From Flavobacteriales bacterium (GTDB lineage Bacteria > Bacteroidota > Bacteroidia > NS11-12g > UBA9320), in assembly GCA_020635395.1 (NCBI GenBank), contig JACJZV010000005.1, forward strand, positions 144,456 through 208,455: a stretch of DNA of 64,000 nt, in the 5' to 3' direction. Shown here one piece after another: positions 44,756-56,000 of the stretch. Each line of letters starts with the position of its first letter. The first letter of the stretch is position 1. The notes below the pieces were generated by a model. It was not told the origin of the DNA and made no database searches. It saw nothing but the letters and a program-made list of their open reading frames with translations. The translations under genes were made by a program, and so were the position numbers.

Positions 44756-45079
44756 TTGAAAAACCGTTTCAAAAGTGGGTTGTCTTTCGTGATAGCGTTG
44801 CTGTTGTTGTTTCAATTGGCAGCACCTTTTTTTAGGGTAAAAAACTATTCTGAAACCACTCCATATACCGAAACCGAAATTAATTTTGAATTAGACGAAA
44901 ATTCAGATTTTAGCTCCGGAAACACGTTTTCCTCTTTCTATTTTTTTGAGTCAAGTTGTTCCAACTTCCATCGTGAAAACATCGAAACAAAAGCCGCACT
45001 TCGGTTTTCTAACGCCAACTTGTTCAACAAACAACTTCCACTCTATCTAAAATACCACGCTCTCAAGCTGCACTGTTAG
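44756..45079 (+). CDS. Small membrane-anchored protein upstream of dabA
   Basis: A 107-residue protein starting at TTG (44756), with no in-frame ATG before the hydrophobic helix. Residues 9-27 are a TM helix or uncleaved signal (FVIALLLLFQLAAPFF), then an acidic Ser/Thr-rich segment and a basic, Leu-rich C-terminus. No family recognised. It shares the promoter with dabA, 65 bases downstream, and could be an accessory to the carbon transporter or merely a neighbour. Confidence 0.5.
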   Translation: MKNRFKSGLSFVIALLLLFQLAAPFFRVKNYSETTPYTETEINFELDENSDFSSGNTFSSFYFFESSCSNFHRENIETKAALRFSNANLFNKQLPLYLKYHALKLHC

Positions 45080-45144
45080 AGGGCATCTAACCTCGTAAAC
45101 CAAACCACCCCCTTTATTTAGTATTGAAATTTTAGCAATTCAAC

Positions 45145-47655
45145 ATGAATAAGCATGAATTGGTGTGGGATGAAAGTCATCTCATCCATCTGTTGCAACA
45201 TTATTTGCCAAGCCAGGCACCTTTAAAAGATTTTATACACCACAATACCCTGCATGGTTTTCAGCAGGAAGAATTTTTTGATGCATTGGGACACGCCAAG
45301 CATGTTTTCGGCTATAAAACGAGCTTATCGTTAGATCGATATAGAAAATTCTACAAAGATGGAAAGATAAATCCCTATCAATTAGAGCGAAGCATGGAGA
45401 GCTTTAACCAAAAAAAAGGGACAGATTTTACTCTTGACTCCGTATTGCATGGTTCAGCAAAATTGACTATAAAACCTACAGTTGGCCAACTTCGCAGCAA
45501 ATGGAAACAGCTCTATCAGGTTGATTTGAATGCACTTACACACTCCAAACTGTTTCGGGTGTTAAATGCCTACATTGATCAAGGTGTAGCTATTTGGCAG
45601 TTTCCAGTTTCGGAGGGCGGCCTAATTTCTTCGTTGAGGGCTCTTGAAAGAAACAGCATGGTTTCTATGTTCAACACACCTCGACCACAAATGTTATTGG
45701 CTCAAAAGAAGCTGTCCATCAAGCATTTGTTGCATCTTGTGGTGGGCAATGAAGCATTTTTTGATAATTATGTGGTCGATCAACAGTTTGCTCATCCTGG
45801 CTGGTCGGGCATGGTGTCCGTTTTGGAGCAAAACCAAGCTTTGCTTCTCGACAAAAGAAAAATTAGCCTAAATGATTTAATCATTTTTGAATTACTTCTC
45901 GAAATTGATGCTCTTGACCAACGTTTTGGTATGCAATGGAAACCATTGGGATACAACGATAGTCTTACCCCTATTGATTTATTTGAAAAACCACAAAAAG
46001 AGGTTTTCAACCAACTGGTAGAAATATGGCAAGTGGCATTTGAAAACACCACCTACGACCAAGCTTTGTCAGCTATAAGAAATATAGCACCAAAAGAACC
46101 GAACATTGCCCGAGATGATTTTCAGGCACTTTTTTGTATTGACGACCGCGAGTGTTCGATTCGTAGATACATTGAAAATGTGGCCTTGCAACAAAAAATT
46201 GGTTGCCACACCTTTGGCACACCAGGTCATTTTGGGTTGGAATATTATTTTCAGCCCGAAAACGGAAAATTTCACACGAAGGTTTGTCCTGCACCAGTAT
46301 CTCCCAACATTTTGGTACAAGAAAAATCGAGCAACATTAAGCGAAAAAAAGATTTTCATTTTTCAAAACAAACGCATGGATTTTTGCTTTCGTGGCTAAT
46401 TACTCACACCGTTGGGCTTATTTCCTCTTTGAGATTAATAAGAAGCATTTTTTATCCAAAAAATGAAGCCGCAGCCAACTCTTCGTTTCATTTTATGTCA
46501 GAACAATCTAACCTAAACTATCAGTTTAATCCCGAAAACCCCGAATCGGCTGATGGATTGCAACTTGGTTTTAAAGTGGAGCAAATGGCCGACAATGTTG
46601 AAAAAGTTCTTAAAAGCATTGGTCTTGTAAACAATTTTGCCCCGGTTATCTATATTATCGGGCATGGAGCCAGCAGCGTAAACAACACCTACTATGCAGG
46701 ATATGACTGCGGGGCGTGCAGTGGCCGACCCGGTAGTGTAAATGCAAGGCTTTTTGCCAAAATGGCCAACCGAGCCGATGTAAGACAATTGTTGGAAAAA
46801 AGAAATTTATTTATACCTGACGACACCGTCTTTATTGGCGGGTTGCATGACACCACCATCGACGAAATCAGTTTTTTTGAAACATTGAGTTTGGCCGGCC
46901 AAAGCGTTGAGCAACACGAACGCTTTTCAGCCATATTTAAAAAAGCCCTAAAACTCAATGCCAAAGAACGTTCAAGAAGATTTATCGGTATCAATACCTC
47001 CAAAAGTCTTGAGAACATTCATGGTAAAATAAAGAAGCGGGCAGTGGCCATTTTTGAGCCTAGACCGGAGTGGAATCACGCCACCAATTGTTTTTGTATT
47101 ATCGGAAACCGAAATCTTACCCATGGGTTGTTTCTTGATAGACGGGCATTTTTGAATAGCTACGATTATAAAACCGACCCCGACGGATTGTATTTAACCA
47201 ACATTCTAAACGCTGCTGCTCCAGTGTGCGGAGGCATTAATCTTGAATATTATTTCTCTCGGGTTGATACACAAAAACTGGGTGCAGGCACCAAATTGCC
47301 GCACAACGTAATTGGGCTAAACGGGGTGGCCAATGGCACCGATGGAGATTTGCGAACAGGGCTGCCAGGACAAATGATTGAAATGCACGACCCTCTCAGA
47401 TTGTTGATGATAGTAGAACACTATTCTGAGGTGGTTTTGGCGGCTATAAAAAGGAATCCTGCAACATTTGAATGGTTTGAAAATAATTGGGTGAATCTTG
47501 TGGTTGTAAACCCTGAAACTCATCAGTGCCAACGATTTAATGGCATTTTCTTTGAAGACTATGAGCCGCTAATAAGCACAACCGACAAACAACTATCACT
47601 TGAACAATACATCGAAACATCATCCGACAATTTGCCCATCTATTTATACAACTAA
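45145..47655 (+). CDS. dabA: DabA, CO2-hydrating subunit of inorganic-carbon transporter
   Basis: An 836-residue DUF2309/DabA protein. DabA has a beta-carbonic-anhydrase-like zinc site and, with DabB, uses the ion gradient to turn CO2 into trapped bicarbonate. Expected zinc ligands are all present with the spacing of the characterised Halothiobacillus protein: Cys331 and Asp333 (FCIDDRE), His507 (IIGHGAS) and Cys522 (YDCGACSGRPG). The C-terminal GLPGQMIEMHDPLRL segment is also typical. The protein is membrane-peripheral and held by DabB. The stop overlaps the dabB start by one base (TAATG). Confidence 0.93.
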   Translation: MNKHELVWDESHLIHLLQHYLPSQAPLKDFIHHNTLHGFQQEEFFDALGHAKHVFGYKTSLSLDRYRKFYKDGKINPYQLERSMESFNQKKGTDFTLDSVLHGSAKLTIKPTVGQLRSKWKQLYQVDLNALTHSKLFRVLNAYIDQGVAIWQFPVSEGGLISSLRALERNSMVSMFNTPRPQMLLAQKKLSIKHLLHLVVGNEAFFDNYVVDQQFAHPGWSGMVSVLEQNQALLLDKRKISLNDLIIFELLLEIDALDQRFGMQWKPLGYNDSLTPIDLFEKPQKEVFNQLVEIWQVAFENTTYDQALSAIRNIAPKEPNIARDDFQALFCIDDRECSIRRYIENVALQQKIGCHTFGTPGHFGLEYYFQPENGKFHTKVCPAPVSPNILVQEKSSNIKRKKDFHFSKQTHGFLLSWLITHTVGLISSLRLIRSIFYPKNEAAANSSFHFMSEQSNLNYQFNPENPESADGLQLGFKVEQMADNVEKVLKSIGLVNNFAPVIYIIGHGASSVNNTYYAGYDCGACSGRPGSVNARLFAKMANRADVRQLLEKRNLFIPDDTVFIGGLHDTTIDEISFFETLSLAGQSVEQHERFSAIFKKALKLNAKERSRRFIGINTSKSLENIHGKIKKRAVAIFEPRPEWNHATNCFCIIGNRNLTHGLFLDRRAFLNSYDYKTDPDGLYLTNILNAAAPVCGGINLEYYFSRVDTQKLGAGTKLPHNVIGLNGVANGTDGDLRTGLPGQMIEMHDPLRLLMIVEHYSEVVLAAIKRNPATFEWFENNWVNLVVVNPETHQCQRFNGIFFEDYEPLISTTDKQLSLEQYIETSSDNLPIYLYN

Positions 47656-49541
47656 TGTTTAGTCAACTTTCAATTTCATCAATATTGCCACTGTTGGTTA
47701 TCGTGCCTGTTTTGGTGGCCATGGGTACGCTGCTCATTAAAGAAAAATACGAAAAAGCCATTTCGTGGCTTACCATTTCTGCCACCACCGTACACCTTCT
47801 TTTAAGCCTTTGCATTATCGCTTTTTGGATTACAAATAATTTTACTCCGCTGAGTATCAAAGAGTTTGTGGTGTATAAAATGCCCGGGTATGAGTTTTAT
47901 ATCGATTTGTATTTCGATAAAATTACGGCGGTTTTTCTATTTCTCGGCAGCATTCTGTCTTTTCTCATTAGCATATACAGTAGCTACTACATGCACAACG
48001 AGCGGGGCTACCGTCGTTTTTTCTCCACGGTTTTACTGTTTTTTGGTGGGTATAATTTGGTTATCATTTCTGGCAATTTCGAAACTCTTTTTTTGGGATG
48101 GGAAGTGTTGGGGCTTTCATCCTTTTTGCTAATTGCTTTTTATCGAAATCGGTTTTTACCCGTCAAAAATGCCGTAAAAGTATTTTCGGTATATCGTTTG
48201 GGAGATGTGGGAATATTGTTGGCCATGTGGTTGAGTCATCATTTATGGCACGCCAATGTTACGTTTTCTACCATGTCAAACATAGACTTGGTTCAAACCC
48301 AAATGATGCATCATCGGGCATTGGCAATAGCCATTTCGCTGGCCTTGATGTTTACGGCCACCATCAAATCGGCACAATTTCCGTTTAGCAGTTGGATAGC
48401 CCGTGCCATGGAAGGCCCCACACCGAGCAGTGCCATTTTTTATGGGTCGTTGGCTATTCATATTGGTGCATTTCTATTGCTCCGTACCTTGAATTTTTGG
48501 AACGCTATAGTTTGGTTTAAAGTGCTAATAATTCTTTGCGGACTTTTTAGCTTTTTGGTTTCCACCTTTATTGCCAGAGTTCAGTCATCTATAAAAGCCC
48601 AAATCGCATTTTCAAGTTCGGCACAAATTGGGCTAATTTTTGTCGAAATTGGCTTTGGTTTCGAAACGCTTGCCCTGATACACATTGTCGGAAACGCATT
48701 TTTAAGAACCCACCAGTTGCTGATTTCCCCATCATCGGTGGCTTACAAAATGCGGGAGCAATTTTTTAACTTCAAACCTAAAAAAGAAGATAAAAAGAAA
48801 TGGTTTGGCAGCAAGCTGCAAATGACGATTTACAATCTGAGTTTGAACGAATGGCACTTGGATGATTTTTTGTTTCGCACACTTTGGATGCCACTCAAGA
48901 AAATTGGTAGCAACCTCAACTTTATAAATACCAGCAACTTACTCATTTTTATCGGGCCTTTGTTTGCCGTGGGCAGCATTGCCCTCTTCTATAAAGACCG
49001 TATCCCAACCGAGCTTTCCCAATATCTACCAGAACTAATGGCACTTATTGGTTTGATTTTGGTTATCAAGGCATTTACCGAGCGAAAAAGCCCCAATTTG
49101 GCCTTGTCATTGGTCATATTAAACCATTGCTGGGTGGCCTTGGCCGTTTCGTTTAATGAAGCTGTAAATTGGGAACACGTTAGCATCTATTTGGGCGGTG
49201 TACTCATTTTTGGTGTAATAGCCTATACAGCTTTATTTATTCTAAAACGACACGAAAATCACGTGTTCCTAAATCGATTTAACGGGCATGTAAACCACCA
49301 CAAAACATTAGCCACTGTCTTTTTGATTGGCAGCATTGGAGTGGCTGGGTTTCCGATATCTCCCACATTTATAGGCGAAGATTTAATTTTTAGTCACATC
49401 CATAGCGAGCAGCTCTTTTTGGCTGTTTTTGCATCCCTCAGTTTTATTATCGATGGTCTTGCACTCATACGCATATACGCCAGAGTGTTTTTGGGGCCAA
49501 GCACCAAACCCGGAATAGAAACCGCTTACCGCTCAGCATAA
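47655..49541 (+). CDS. dabB: DabB, ion-conducting membrane subunit (NuoL-like)
   Basis: A 628-residue membrane protein of the proton-conducting NuoL/MrpA family with about 15-17 helices. The family core is visible (LFLGWEVLGLSSFLLIAFY, KSAQFPFSSWIARAMEGPTPSSAIFYGS), including Lys and Glu in the ion path. Its direct translational coupling to dabA identifies it as the DabB partner rather than a respiratory subunit. A cytoplasmic loop (KKEDKKKWF) follows the core. Confidence 0.92.
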   Translation: MFSQLSISSILPLLVIVPVLVAMGTLLIKEKYEKAISWLTISATTVHLLLSLCIIAFWITNNFTPLSIKEFVVYKMPGYEFYIDLYFDKITAVFLFLGSILSFLISIYSSYYMHNERGYRRFFSTVLLFFGGYNLVIISGNFETLFLGWEVLGLSSFLLIAFYRNRFLPVKNAVKVFSVYRLGDVGILLAMWLSHHLWHANVTFSTMSNIDLVQTQMMHHRALAIAISLALMFTATIKSAQFPFSSWIARAMEGPTPSSAIFYGSLAIHIGAFLLLRTLNFWNAIVWFKVLIILCGLFSFLVSTFIARVQSSIKAQIAFSSSAQIGLIFVEIGFGFETLALIHIVGNAFLRTHQLLISPSSVAYKMREQFFNFKPKKEDKKKWFGSKLQMTIYNLSLNEWHLDDFLFRTLWMPLKKIGSNLNFINTSNLLIFIGPLFAVGSIALFYKDRIPTELSQYLPELMALIGLILVIKAFTERKSPNLALSLVILNHCWVALAVSFNEAVNWEHVSIYLGGVLIFGVIAYTALFILKRHENHVFLNRFNGHVNHHKTLATVFLIGSIGVAGFPISPTFIGEDLIFSHIHSEQLFLAVFASLSFIIDGLALIRIYARVFLGPSTKPGIETAYRSA

Positions 49542-49571
49542 TTATTAAAGAAAAAGAAAAATTAATATTCA

Positions 49572-51119
49572 ATGAATAGTATTAACAAAAAGGGAATTGA
49601 CAGTTTAAAAGAGTTTTGGACTGCCGATTTAAAAGCCGGATTTAACGTATCTCTCATAGCCCTGCCATTGTGTTTGGGCATTGCCTTAGCCAGTGGTTTT
49701 CCGCCAATGGCCGGATTGTTTGCTGCCATTGTTGGTGGTTTGGTGGTTTCTAGAACCAACGGTAGTTGGGTCACCATTACCGGCCCTGCGGCAGGTCTAA
49801 TTGTGGTTAATTTAGCCGCCATCGAATCTTTGGGCGAAGGTGACAGAATTGCGGGGTATCCTTATGCTTTGGCTGCCATTGTGGTTTCAGGTGCATTTAT
49901 CGTACTGTTAGGCTTTTTAAAATTCGGAAAACTGGGCGATTTTTTCCCCAGTGCTGCAGTGCACGGAATGTTGGCTGCAATTGGAATTATCATCATTGTA
50001 AAACAATTTTTTGTTGCCATTGCTGTGGCCGCCGGAGGCCACGAAATGTATGAGGTAATAGCCGAAATGCCCACCGCTCTGAGACATGCCAACCCCGAGG
50101 TAATCTTAATCTCCGTGGTTTCATTGCTCATTCTTATTTTTTACCCCAAAGTAAAAGTGAAATGGGTTAAAGCCATTCCTGCACCAATTTGGGTATTGCT
50201 CGTGGCTATTCCGCTCGAATTTATTCTTGATTTTGAACACGAACATACCGTTCGGTTTTTAGCCGAAGATCATAAAGTAGGGCCACAACTTTTGGTACAT
50301 TTGCCTGAAAATGTGATGGATGCGGTGCAACTTCCCGACTTTTCAAAATCAGGAACCTCTGTATTTTGGATGGCCGTATTAAGCATCACATTAGTAACGG
50401 CCATTGAGTCTGTATTAAGTGCTTTGGCTGTTGACAAAATGGATCCGGAACATCGAAAATCAAACTTAGATCAAGATTTAAAAGGGCTTGGTTTTGGGGC
50501 AATGGCCTCGGGTGCTATTGGTGGTTTGCCCATGATTTCGGAAATTGTGCGAAGCACGGCCAACATTCAAAGCGGGGCAAAAACACAGTGGTCAAACTTC
50601 TTTCACGGTTTGTTTCTATTGTTTTTTGTTTTGGTGGCCGGCTCGTTAATTAAACATATTCCTCTGGCTGCGTTGGCCGCCATGCTTATTTTTACAGGTT
50701 TCAGGTTAGCTTCTCCCAAAGAGTTTAAGCACGTGTGGCATACCGGAAAAACAGAATTTGTGGTTTTTGTGGTAACCATTTTTATGGTATTGTTTACCGA
50801 TTTATTGATTGGCGTGGCCTGCGGTTTGGCGTTGAGCATTTTGTTTGTATTGCTCAAAAAAGTACCCCTAAACAACTTATTTAAAGCTCATTACAGCACA
50901 AAAAACAGCCAAAATGGTGTTGAGATTATGGCCTCAGATAACTTAACTTTTTGCAACTATTTGAGTTTGAAAAAAGAAATAGTAAAACACCTTGACAAAA
51001 ACTTGATCATCAACATAAAAAACTGCCACTATGTAGATGCCTCTGTTAACCACCACCTGCATGGTTTAGAAAAAGAATTTAGTCAGAAAAAACTTTCCTT
51101 TTCTGTTGTTAACAGTTAA
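49572..51119 (+). CDS. SulP-family anion transporter (probable bicarbonate transporter)
   Basis: A 515-residue SLC26/SulP protein: N-terminal cytoplasmic start, core GFNVSLIALPLCLGIALASGFPPMAGLF, then GLPMISEIVRSTANIQSG with the usual Arg, about 12-14 TM helices, and a C-terminal STAS-like domain (about 430-515). It is 30 bases after dabB on the same strand. Members carry bicarbonate, sulfate or other anions; the position behind dabAB makes bicarbonate most likely, as in BicA-type carriers. This is inference from context. Confidence 0.88.
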   Translation: MNSINKKGIDSLKEFWTADLKAGFNVSLIALPLCLGIALASGFPPMAGLFAAIVGGLVVSRTNGSWVTITGPAAGLIVVNLAAIESLGEGDRIAGYPYALAAIVVSGAFIVLLGFLKFGKLGDFFPSAAVHGMLAAIGIIIIVKQFFVAIAVAAGGHEMYEVIAEMPTALRHANPEVILISVVSLLILIFYPKVKVKWVKAIPAPIWVLLVAIPLEFILDFEHEHTVRFLAEDHKVGPQLLVHLPENVMDAVQLPDFSKSGTSVFWMAVLSITLVTAIESVLSALAVDKMDPEHRKSNLDQDLKGLGFGAMASGAIGGLPMISEIVRSTANIQSGAKTQWSNFFHGLFLLFFVLVAGSLIKHIPLAALAAMLIFTGFRLASPKEFKHVWHTGKTEFVVFVVTIFMVLFTDLLIGVACGLALSILFVLLKKVPLNNLFKAHYSTKNSQNGVEIMASDNLTFCNYLSLKKEIVKHLDKNLIINIKNCHYVDASVNHHLHGLEKEFSQKKLSFSVVNS

Positions 51120-51423
51120 ATTGTTCCAAAAAAATCAAACTAACTCATGGAATAAAAAACTTCGTATCCAATTTGCAGGATTATTGTTATTTACTGCCAT
51201 AAATTAACGACCAAATACTTTCCTACTTCCTTTGGTCGAAAAGCGTCTATTTTGCTGTATAATTTTGATATTTGACGGCAAATTGATGCCATTTATGTTT
51301 CCATTTAAAATTGAACATAGAAAATTTGGAAAATATTTGAACCCAGTCAAAATTGCAATTACCTCAATATAAGTGTATTATACACTTTCCACAGAAGTCC
51401 CATCCTTTTAGGGAAGGTCAAAG

Positions 51424-51450
51424 GAACTCCAATTTTTTAATTGGAGTTTT
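51424..51450 (+). terminator. Intrinsic terminator after the dab/SulP operon
   Basis: AACTCCAAT and ATTGGAGTT form a 9-bp stem with a TTTTTA loop, followed by a short T-run. It lies about 300 bases after the SulP stop; the DNA between is AT-rich with no gene. On the other strand the hairpin could also stop transcription, but no T-run follows. The remaining DNA to 51584 shows nothing else. Confidence 0.7.
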
Positions 51451-51584
51451 AATGTATAAGAAATTATCCTAAGTTCTTGTACATTCCATTCATTTTCAAT
51501 GACATAAATATTAAACTGACTTTAAATTGAAAGTTTTACCCATAACTCCTTTTTAACTTTAGCAACGTTTAATATACCACCCTA

Positions 51585-53021
51585 CTACCTCCAGCCACCG
51601 CCCAAAGCTCGATATAAATCAACCGTTGCCAGCAACTGTTCTTTTTTAGTTTCCACCAGTTCAACTCGAGCTTCCAGAGCATCTCTTTGGGTAAGTAACA
51701 CCTCCATATAGTCTGCTCTTGCCGATGCAAACAAGCTATTGGCAATGTTTATGGACTCCGTTAAGGCATTTACCTGTAACTGCTTTAGGGTAAACTGATT
51801 TTCGAGATTCTGAATTTTTGAAACTTTATTGCTTACCTCTACATATCCGTTTAATATTTTTTGCTGATAGGCCACCACTGATTGAATTTGACGAGCATTA
51901 GCATTTTTATATTCGGCAATTATTGCCCTTCTATTGATGAGTGGAGCCACCATGTCTCCTGCCAAATTATACAACATAGATTCAGGAGCTTTTACCAAAT
52001 ATCCGGCATTGAACGCTTGAAAACCAATGCCTGACGTAATGCTAAACGAAGGATAAAAGTTAGCCCTTGCCACTTGCACATCCAATTTATTGGCTTGTAG
52101 GTCAAGCTCGGCTTCCCGAATATCTGGTCGGTTTGCAAGTAAATCTGATGGAATACCAGCATACACCTTTCGTGGTGTCAACTCATTAAACTGCTCTGAA
52201 TTTCGTAAAACAGGCTGCGGAAAACGGCCAACCAAAAAGTTGATGTAATTCTCGGTTTCAACAATTTTTTGTGCAATGTTGTACCTTAAACTCTTATTTT
52301 TTAGTACTTCCGCCTCAAACTTTTTGACCGCAAGCTCGGTGGTTTGTGCCGATTGTTTCAGCAGTTTCACTATCTCTAATGCATTTTCTTGAATGGTAAT
52401 GTTTTGGTTAACAATCTCCATCTGATTGTCTAAAGCCAACAATTCGTAATATGCGTTAGCTATTTCACCTATCAAATTGGTAATCATAAAATTACGACCC
52501 TCTTGCGAAGCTAAAAATCGTTTGTATGTCGATTTTTGAGCGTTCCTCAATTTGTGCCATACGTCCACCTCCCAACTAATATCTGCCATTAGGCCAATAT
52601 CGGTTAATGGTTCGGGTAAGGCCTTCCCCGGCTCGGCCTCCACGGTATGTTCGGTTGCCCCCATCAGCGTATATCTCCCTGGTTTTTCAAATCCTGATCC
52701 GGCTCTAAATCGGGCAAAAGGAAGGTATTCACCACTTTTTGCCCGAGCTTCGTTTCGCATTATCTCAATTTCTTGCGATACAATTTTTAACTCCTGATTG
52801 TTGTGCAGAGCGGTATCAATAAGATTTACCAAAAAAGTATCCTTAAAAAAATTTTTCCAGTTTATGGTTGCCGAATTGATCGAGTCCACCCTCAAAGCAT
52901 ACTTTTGGGGTGTATTCGCATCCGCATTTGGCGAAATGACAGAGGGTATTTTGCAGGCATTTAGTTGTAAAACAACAATGCCTGCAAGTGTTATCTTTAA
53001 TAAGTTTTTAGTGATTTTCAT
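51585..53021 (-). CDS. RND efflux outer-membrane factor (TolC/OprM-like lipoprotein)
   Basis: A 478-residue outer-membrane channel. The ATG at 53021 gives MKITKNLLKITLAGIVVLQLNAC, a lipoprotein signal with Cys23, as in NodT/OprM-type factors. Two OEP repeat halves (long helices and strands, e.g. GEIANAYYELLALDNQMEIVNQNI and RPDIREAELDLQANKLDVQVARANFYPS) are typical. It is the third gene of the pump operon and overlaps the pump gene by 14 bases. Substrates unknown. Confidence 0.9.
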   Translation of the reverse strand: MKITKNLLKITLAGIVVLQLNACKIPSVISPNADANTPQKYALRVDSINSATINWKNFFKDTFLVNLIDTALHNNQELKIVSQEIEIMRNEARAKSGEYLPFARFRAGSGFEKPGRYTLMGATEHTVEAEPGKALPEPLTDIGLMADISWEVDVWHKLRNAQKSTYKRFLASQEGRNFMITNLIGEIANAYYELLALDNQMEIVNQNITIQENALEIVKLLKQSAQTTELAVKKFEAEVLKNKSLRYNIAQKIVETENYINFLVGRFPQPVLRNSEQFNELTPRKVYAGIPSDLLANRPDIREAELDLQANKLDVQVARANFYPSFSITSGIGFQAFNAGYLVKAPESMLYNLAGDMVAPLINRRAIIAEYKNANARQIQSVVAYQQKILNGYVEVSNKVSKIQNLENQFTLKQLQVNALTESINIANSLFASARADYMEVLLTQRDALEARVELVETKKEQLLATVDLYRALGGGWR

Positions 53022-56000
53022 TTTTATTACTGTTTGTGTTGTTTGATGAATAATCAATTAAGTCTTCAGATAGAGGCGAAAAATCTTCGTTTTGAATGAG
53101 CGTTCTGCCTTTGGCAATATTGGCAAAGATGAAATACAAGCCCGGAACTACCAGCACCCCAAAAATTGTCCCGAAGAGCATGCCACCCAACGCAGAACCG
53201 CCAATGGTTCTATTGCCAATAGCCCCTGCTCCGTTTGCCAACAACAGCGGTATCAAGCCCACTACAAAAGCAAACGAAGTCATTAAAATAGGACGAAACC
53301 GCACCTTTGCCCCCTCTACGGCGGCCTCCAAAATAGTGGCTCCCTCTCTGTTTTTTTGAACGGCAAATTCCACAATAAGCACCGCATTTTTCCCTAATAA
53401 ACCCACCAGCATAATCAACCCCACTTGTGCATACACATCGTTTGCCAAGCCCATAATTTTTAGCAACATAAACGAGCCAAAAACTCCAATGGGCAGTGAA
53501 AACAAAATGGCCATTGGCAAAATGAAACTTTCGTATTGTGCAGCCAGCACCAAATAAACAAATATCAAAACTATGGCAAATACAATGATGGATTCGTTTC
53601 CTCTTTTGGCCTCGTCATACGATAATCCTTCCCAAGCAATGTCATACCCATTTGGCAACTTGGCCGCCACTTCTCTAATGGCTGCAATGGCATCCGCCGT
53701 GGTATATCCCTTGGCCGGCAAACCCTGAATGGATGCTGAATTGTACATATTATATCGGGTAATTTCATTGGGTCCTTGCGATTTTCGCAATTTCATAAAG
53801 GAAGAATAAGGCACCATTTCATCGTGGTCATTCTTCACATACATATTTAAAATATCAGAGGGTAGTTTCCTAAATTCGGGAGCCGATTGCACGTAAACCT
53901 TAAAGAATTGGCCAAAACGAATAAAACCCTGCTCGTATGTGCTGCCAATCATGATATTCAGGTTTTCCATGGCTTTGCCAATAGATACGCCTTTTTGCAT
54001 GGCGGCATTGTTATCTATTTCCAATTCATATTGTGGATATGCCGCAGAAAAGAATGTAAATATACCCGTAAGCTCTTTGCGTTTGCCCAAGGCTTCCATA
54101 AATTCTTTGTTTATCTGGTCGAATTGTTGATAATCTGTAGAGTTGGTTTTATCTAACAATCGCATAGAAAAACCGCCGGACGAACCAAAACCCGGGATAG
54201 CCGGAGGTTCAAAAAACTCAATGACAGCACCCATGTTTTTTGTTTTTTCTTCAAGTTCTTCCATTACTTCATGAACTGTATGCTTGCGTTCGTGCCAAGT
54301 TTTAAGATTTATTAAACAGGTTCCGGCATTCGAGCCACGACCTTCTGTCATAATTTCATAACCGGCCAAAGATGAAACTGACTCAATGTCTTCAATCTCT
54401 TCGCAGATATCTTGAAGTTCTCTTGAAAGATGATTGGTTCGCTCTAAGGTTGTTCCAGGAGGTGTTTGCAATATGGCATATATCGTTCCTTGATCTTCCC
54501 CCGGAATAAAGCCTGCCGGAAGCACTTTATTGGTATAAACAATACCCAACGAAAACAAAACCAGTACTAAAAAGGTAACCAATCTTCTATTGACAATGCG
54601 TTTTAATATTTTTACGTATCTATTTGTCAATCCGTCAAAACCATTGTTAAACCAATTCAAAAATCGCTGAACCGGGCTTTTGCTAACCTTGTGTGGGTCG
54701 TGTTTTTTAAGCAACATGGCACAAAGCACCGGGGTTAGTGTGAGTGCCACAATGGCCGAAAGCACAATAGAACTGGCCATGGTTATCGAAAATTGGCGAT
54801 AAAAGGTTCCAACAGGGCCACTCATAAACGCTATGGGCACAAACACCGAAATCATTACTAACGAAATGGCAATGATAGCTCCCGTTATTTCGCCCATTAC
54901 TTCCCTGACAGCCATGTAAGGCGAAAGGTATTTTTCATTCATTTTGGCATGCACTGCCTCCACTACTACAATGGCATCGTCCACCACAATACCAATGGCA
55001 AGCACCAATGCAAAAAGGGTTATTAGGTTGATGGACAGACCAAACAATTTCATCACGAAAAAAGTTCCGATGAGGGAAACCGGAACGGCCAAAATGGGAA
55101 TAAGCGTTGAACGCCAATCGCCCAAAAATAGAAACACTACAAGAGCCACCAATAAGAAAGCATCGCGAAGCGTATGAAGCACCTGTTCTATGGATGCATC
55201 TAAAAACGATGAAACATCATAACTTATTTGATAATCTAAACCCGGCGGAAAGTTGGCTTTCATTTCATTTAATTTGGCTTTTACCTCATCAATCACTTCC
55301 GAAGCGTTGCTTCCGTAGTTTTGTTTTAATACAATGGAAGCCGACGAGTGCCCATCGAGATTGGAATAAATATCAAAAAACTCGCTACCCAATTCTATTT
55401 TGGCCACATCTTTCAAAAAAACTCTTTCACCACTTGCATTGGCCTTCACAATAATGTTTTCGTACTCTTCGGGCTTATTGTATCGACCTTTGTAAGTCAA
55501 AACATACTCTAACGACTGTGCCTCTATGCCCGAACTTTGACCAATGCGTCCGGGTCGGCCAATAATACTTTGATCTGCCAACGCTTCCATTATCTCATCC
55601 ACCGAAATGTTATAGGCTCTCATTCTATCCGGATTGAGCCAAACTCGCATTGCATACCGCCGGCTACCCAAAATCTGACTTCTGGCAATACCCGAAATAC
55701 GGTTTATCTCCGGAATTAAGTTGACCGTGGCATAATTGTATAAAAACTTTTCATCCAACGAATTGTCGGTACTATACAAGTTTACATACATCAACATACT
55801 GGGTTGTATGGGTGTGATGATTACCCCTTCCCGTTGCACCAACTCGGGCAAAAGTGGCATAACTTGATCCACTCTGGTTTTTACCCTTACCACCGCTTGA
55901 TTGGGGTCTGTGCCGGGCTCAAAAATTATGCGAACGGTTGCCTCCCCTGCACTGGTGGCATCGGTGGCAATATACCTCATTCCCTGCACACCGTTTATTG

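Noticed and set aside
47655..49541. NuoL/respiratory complex I subunit
   Set aside because: Coupling to dabA and absence of other nuo or mrp genes make DabB the better call.
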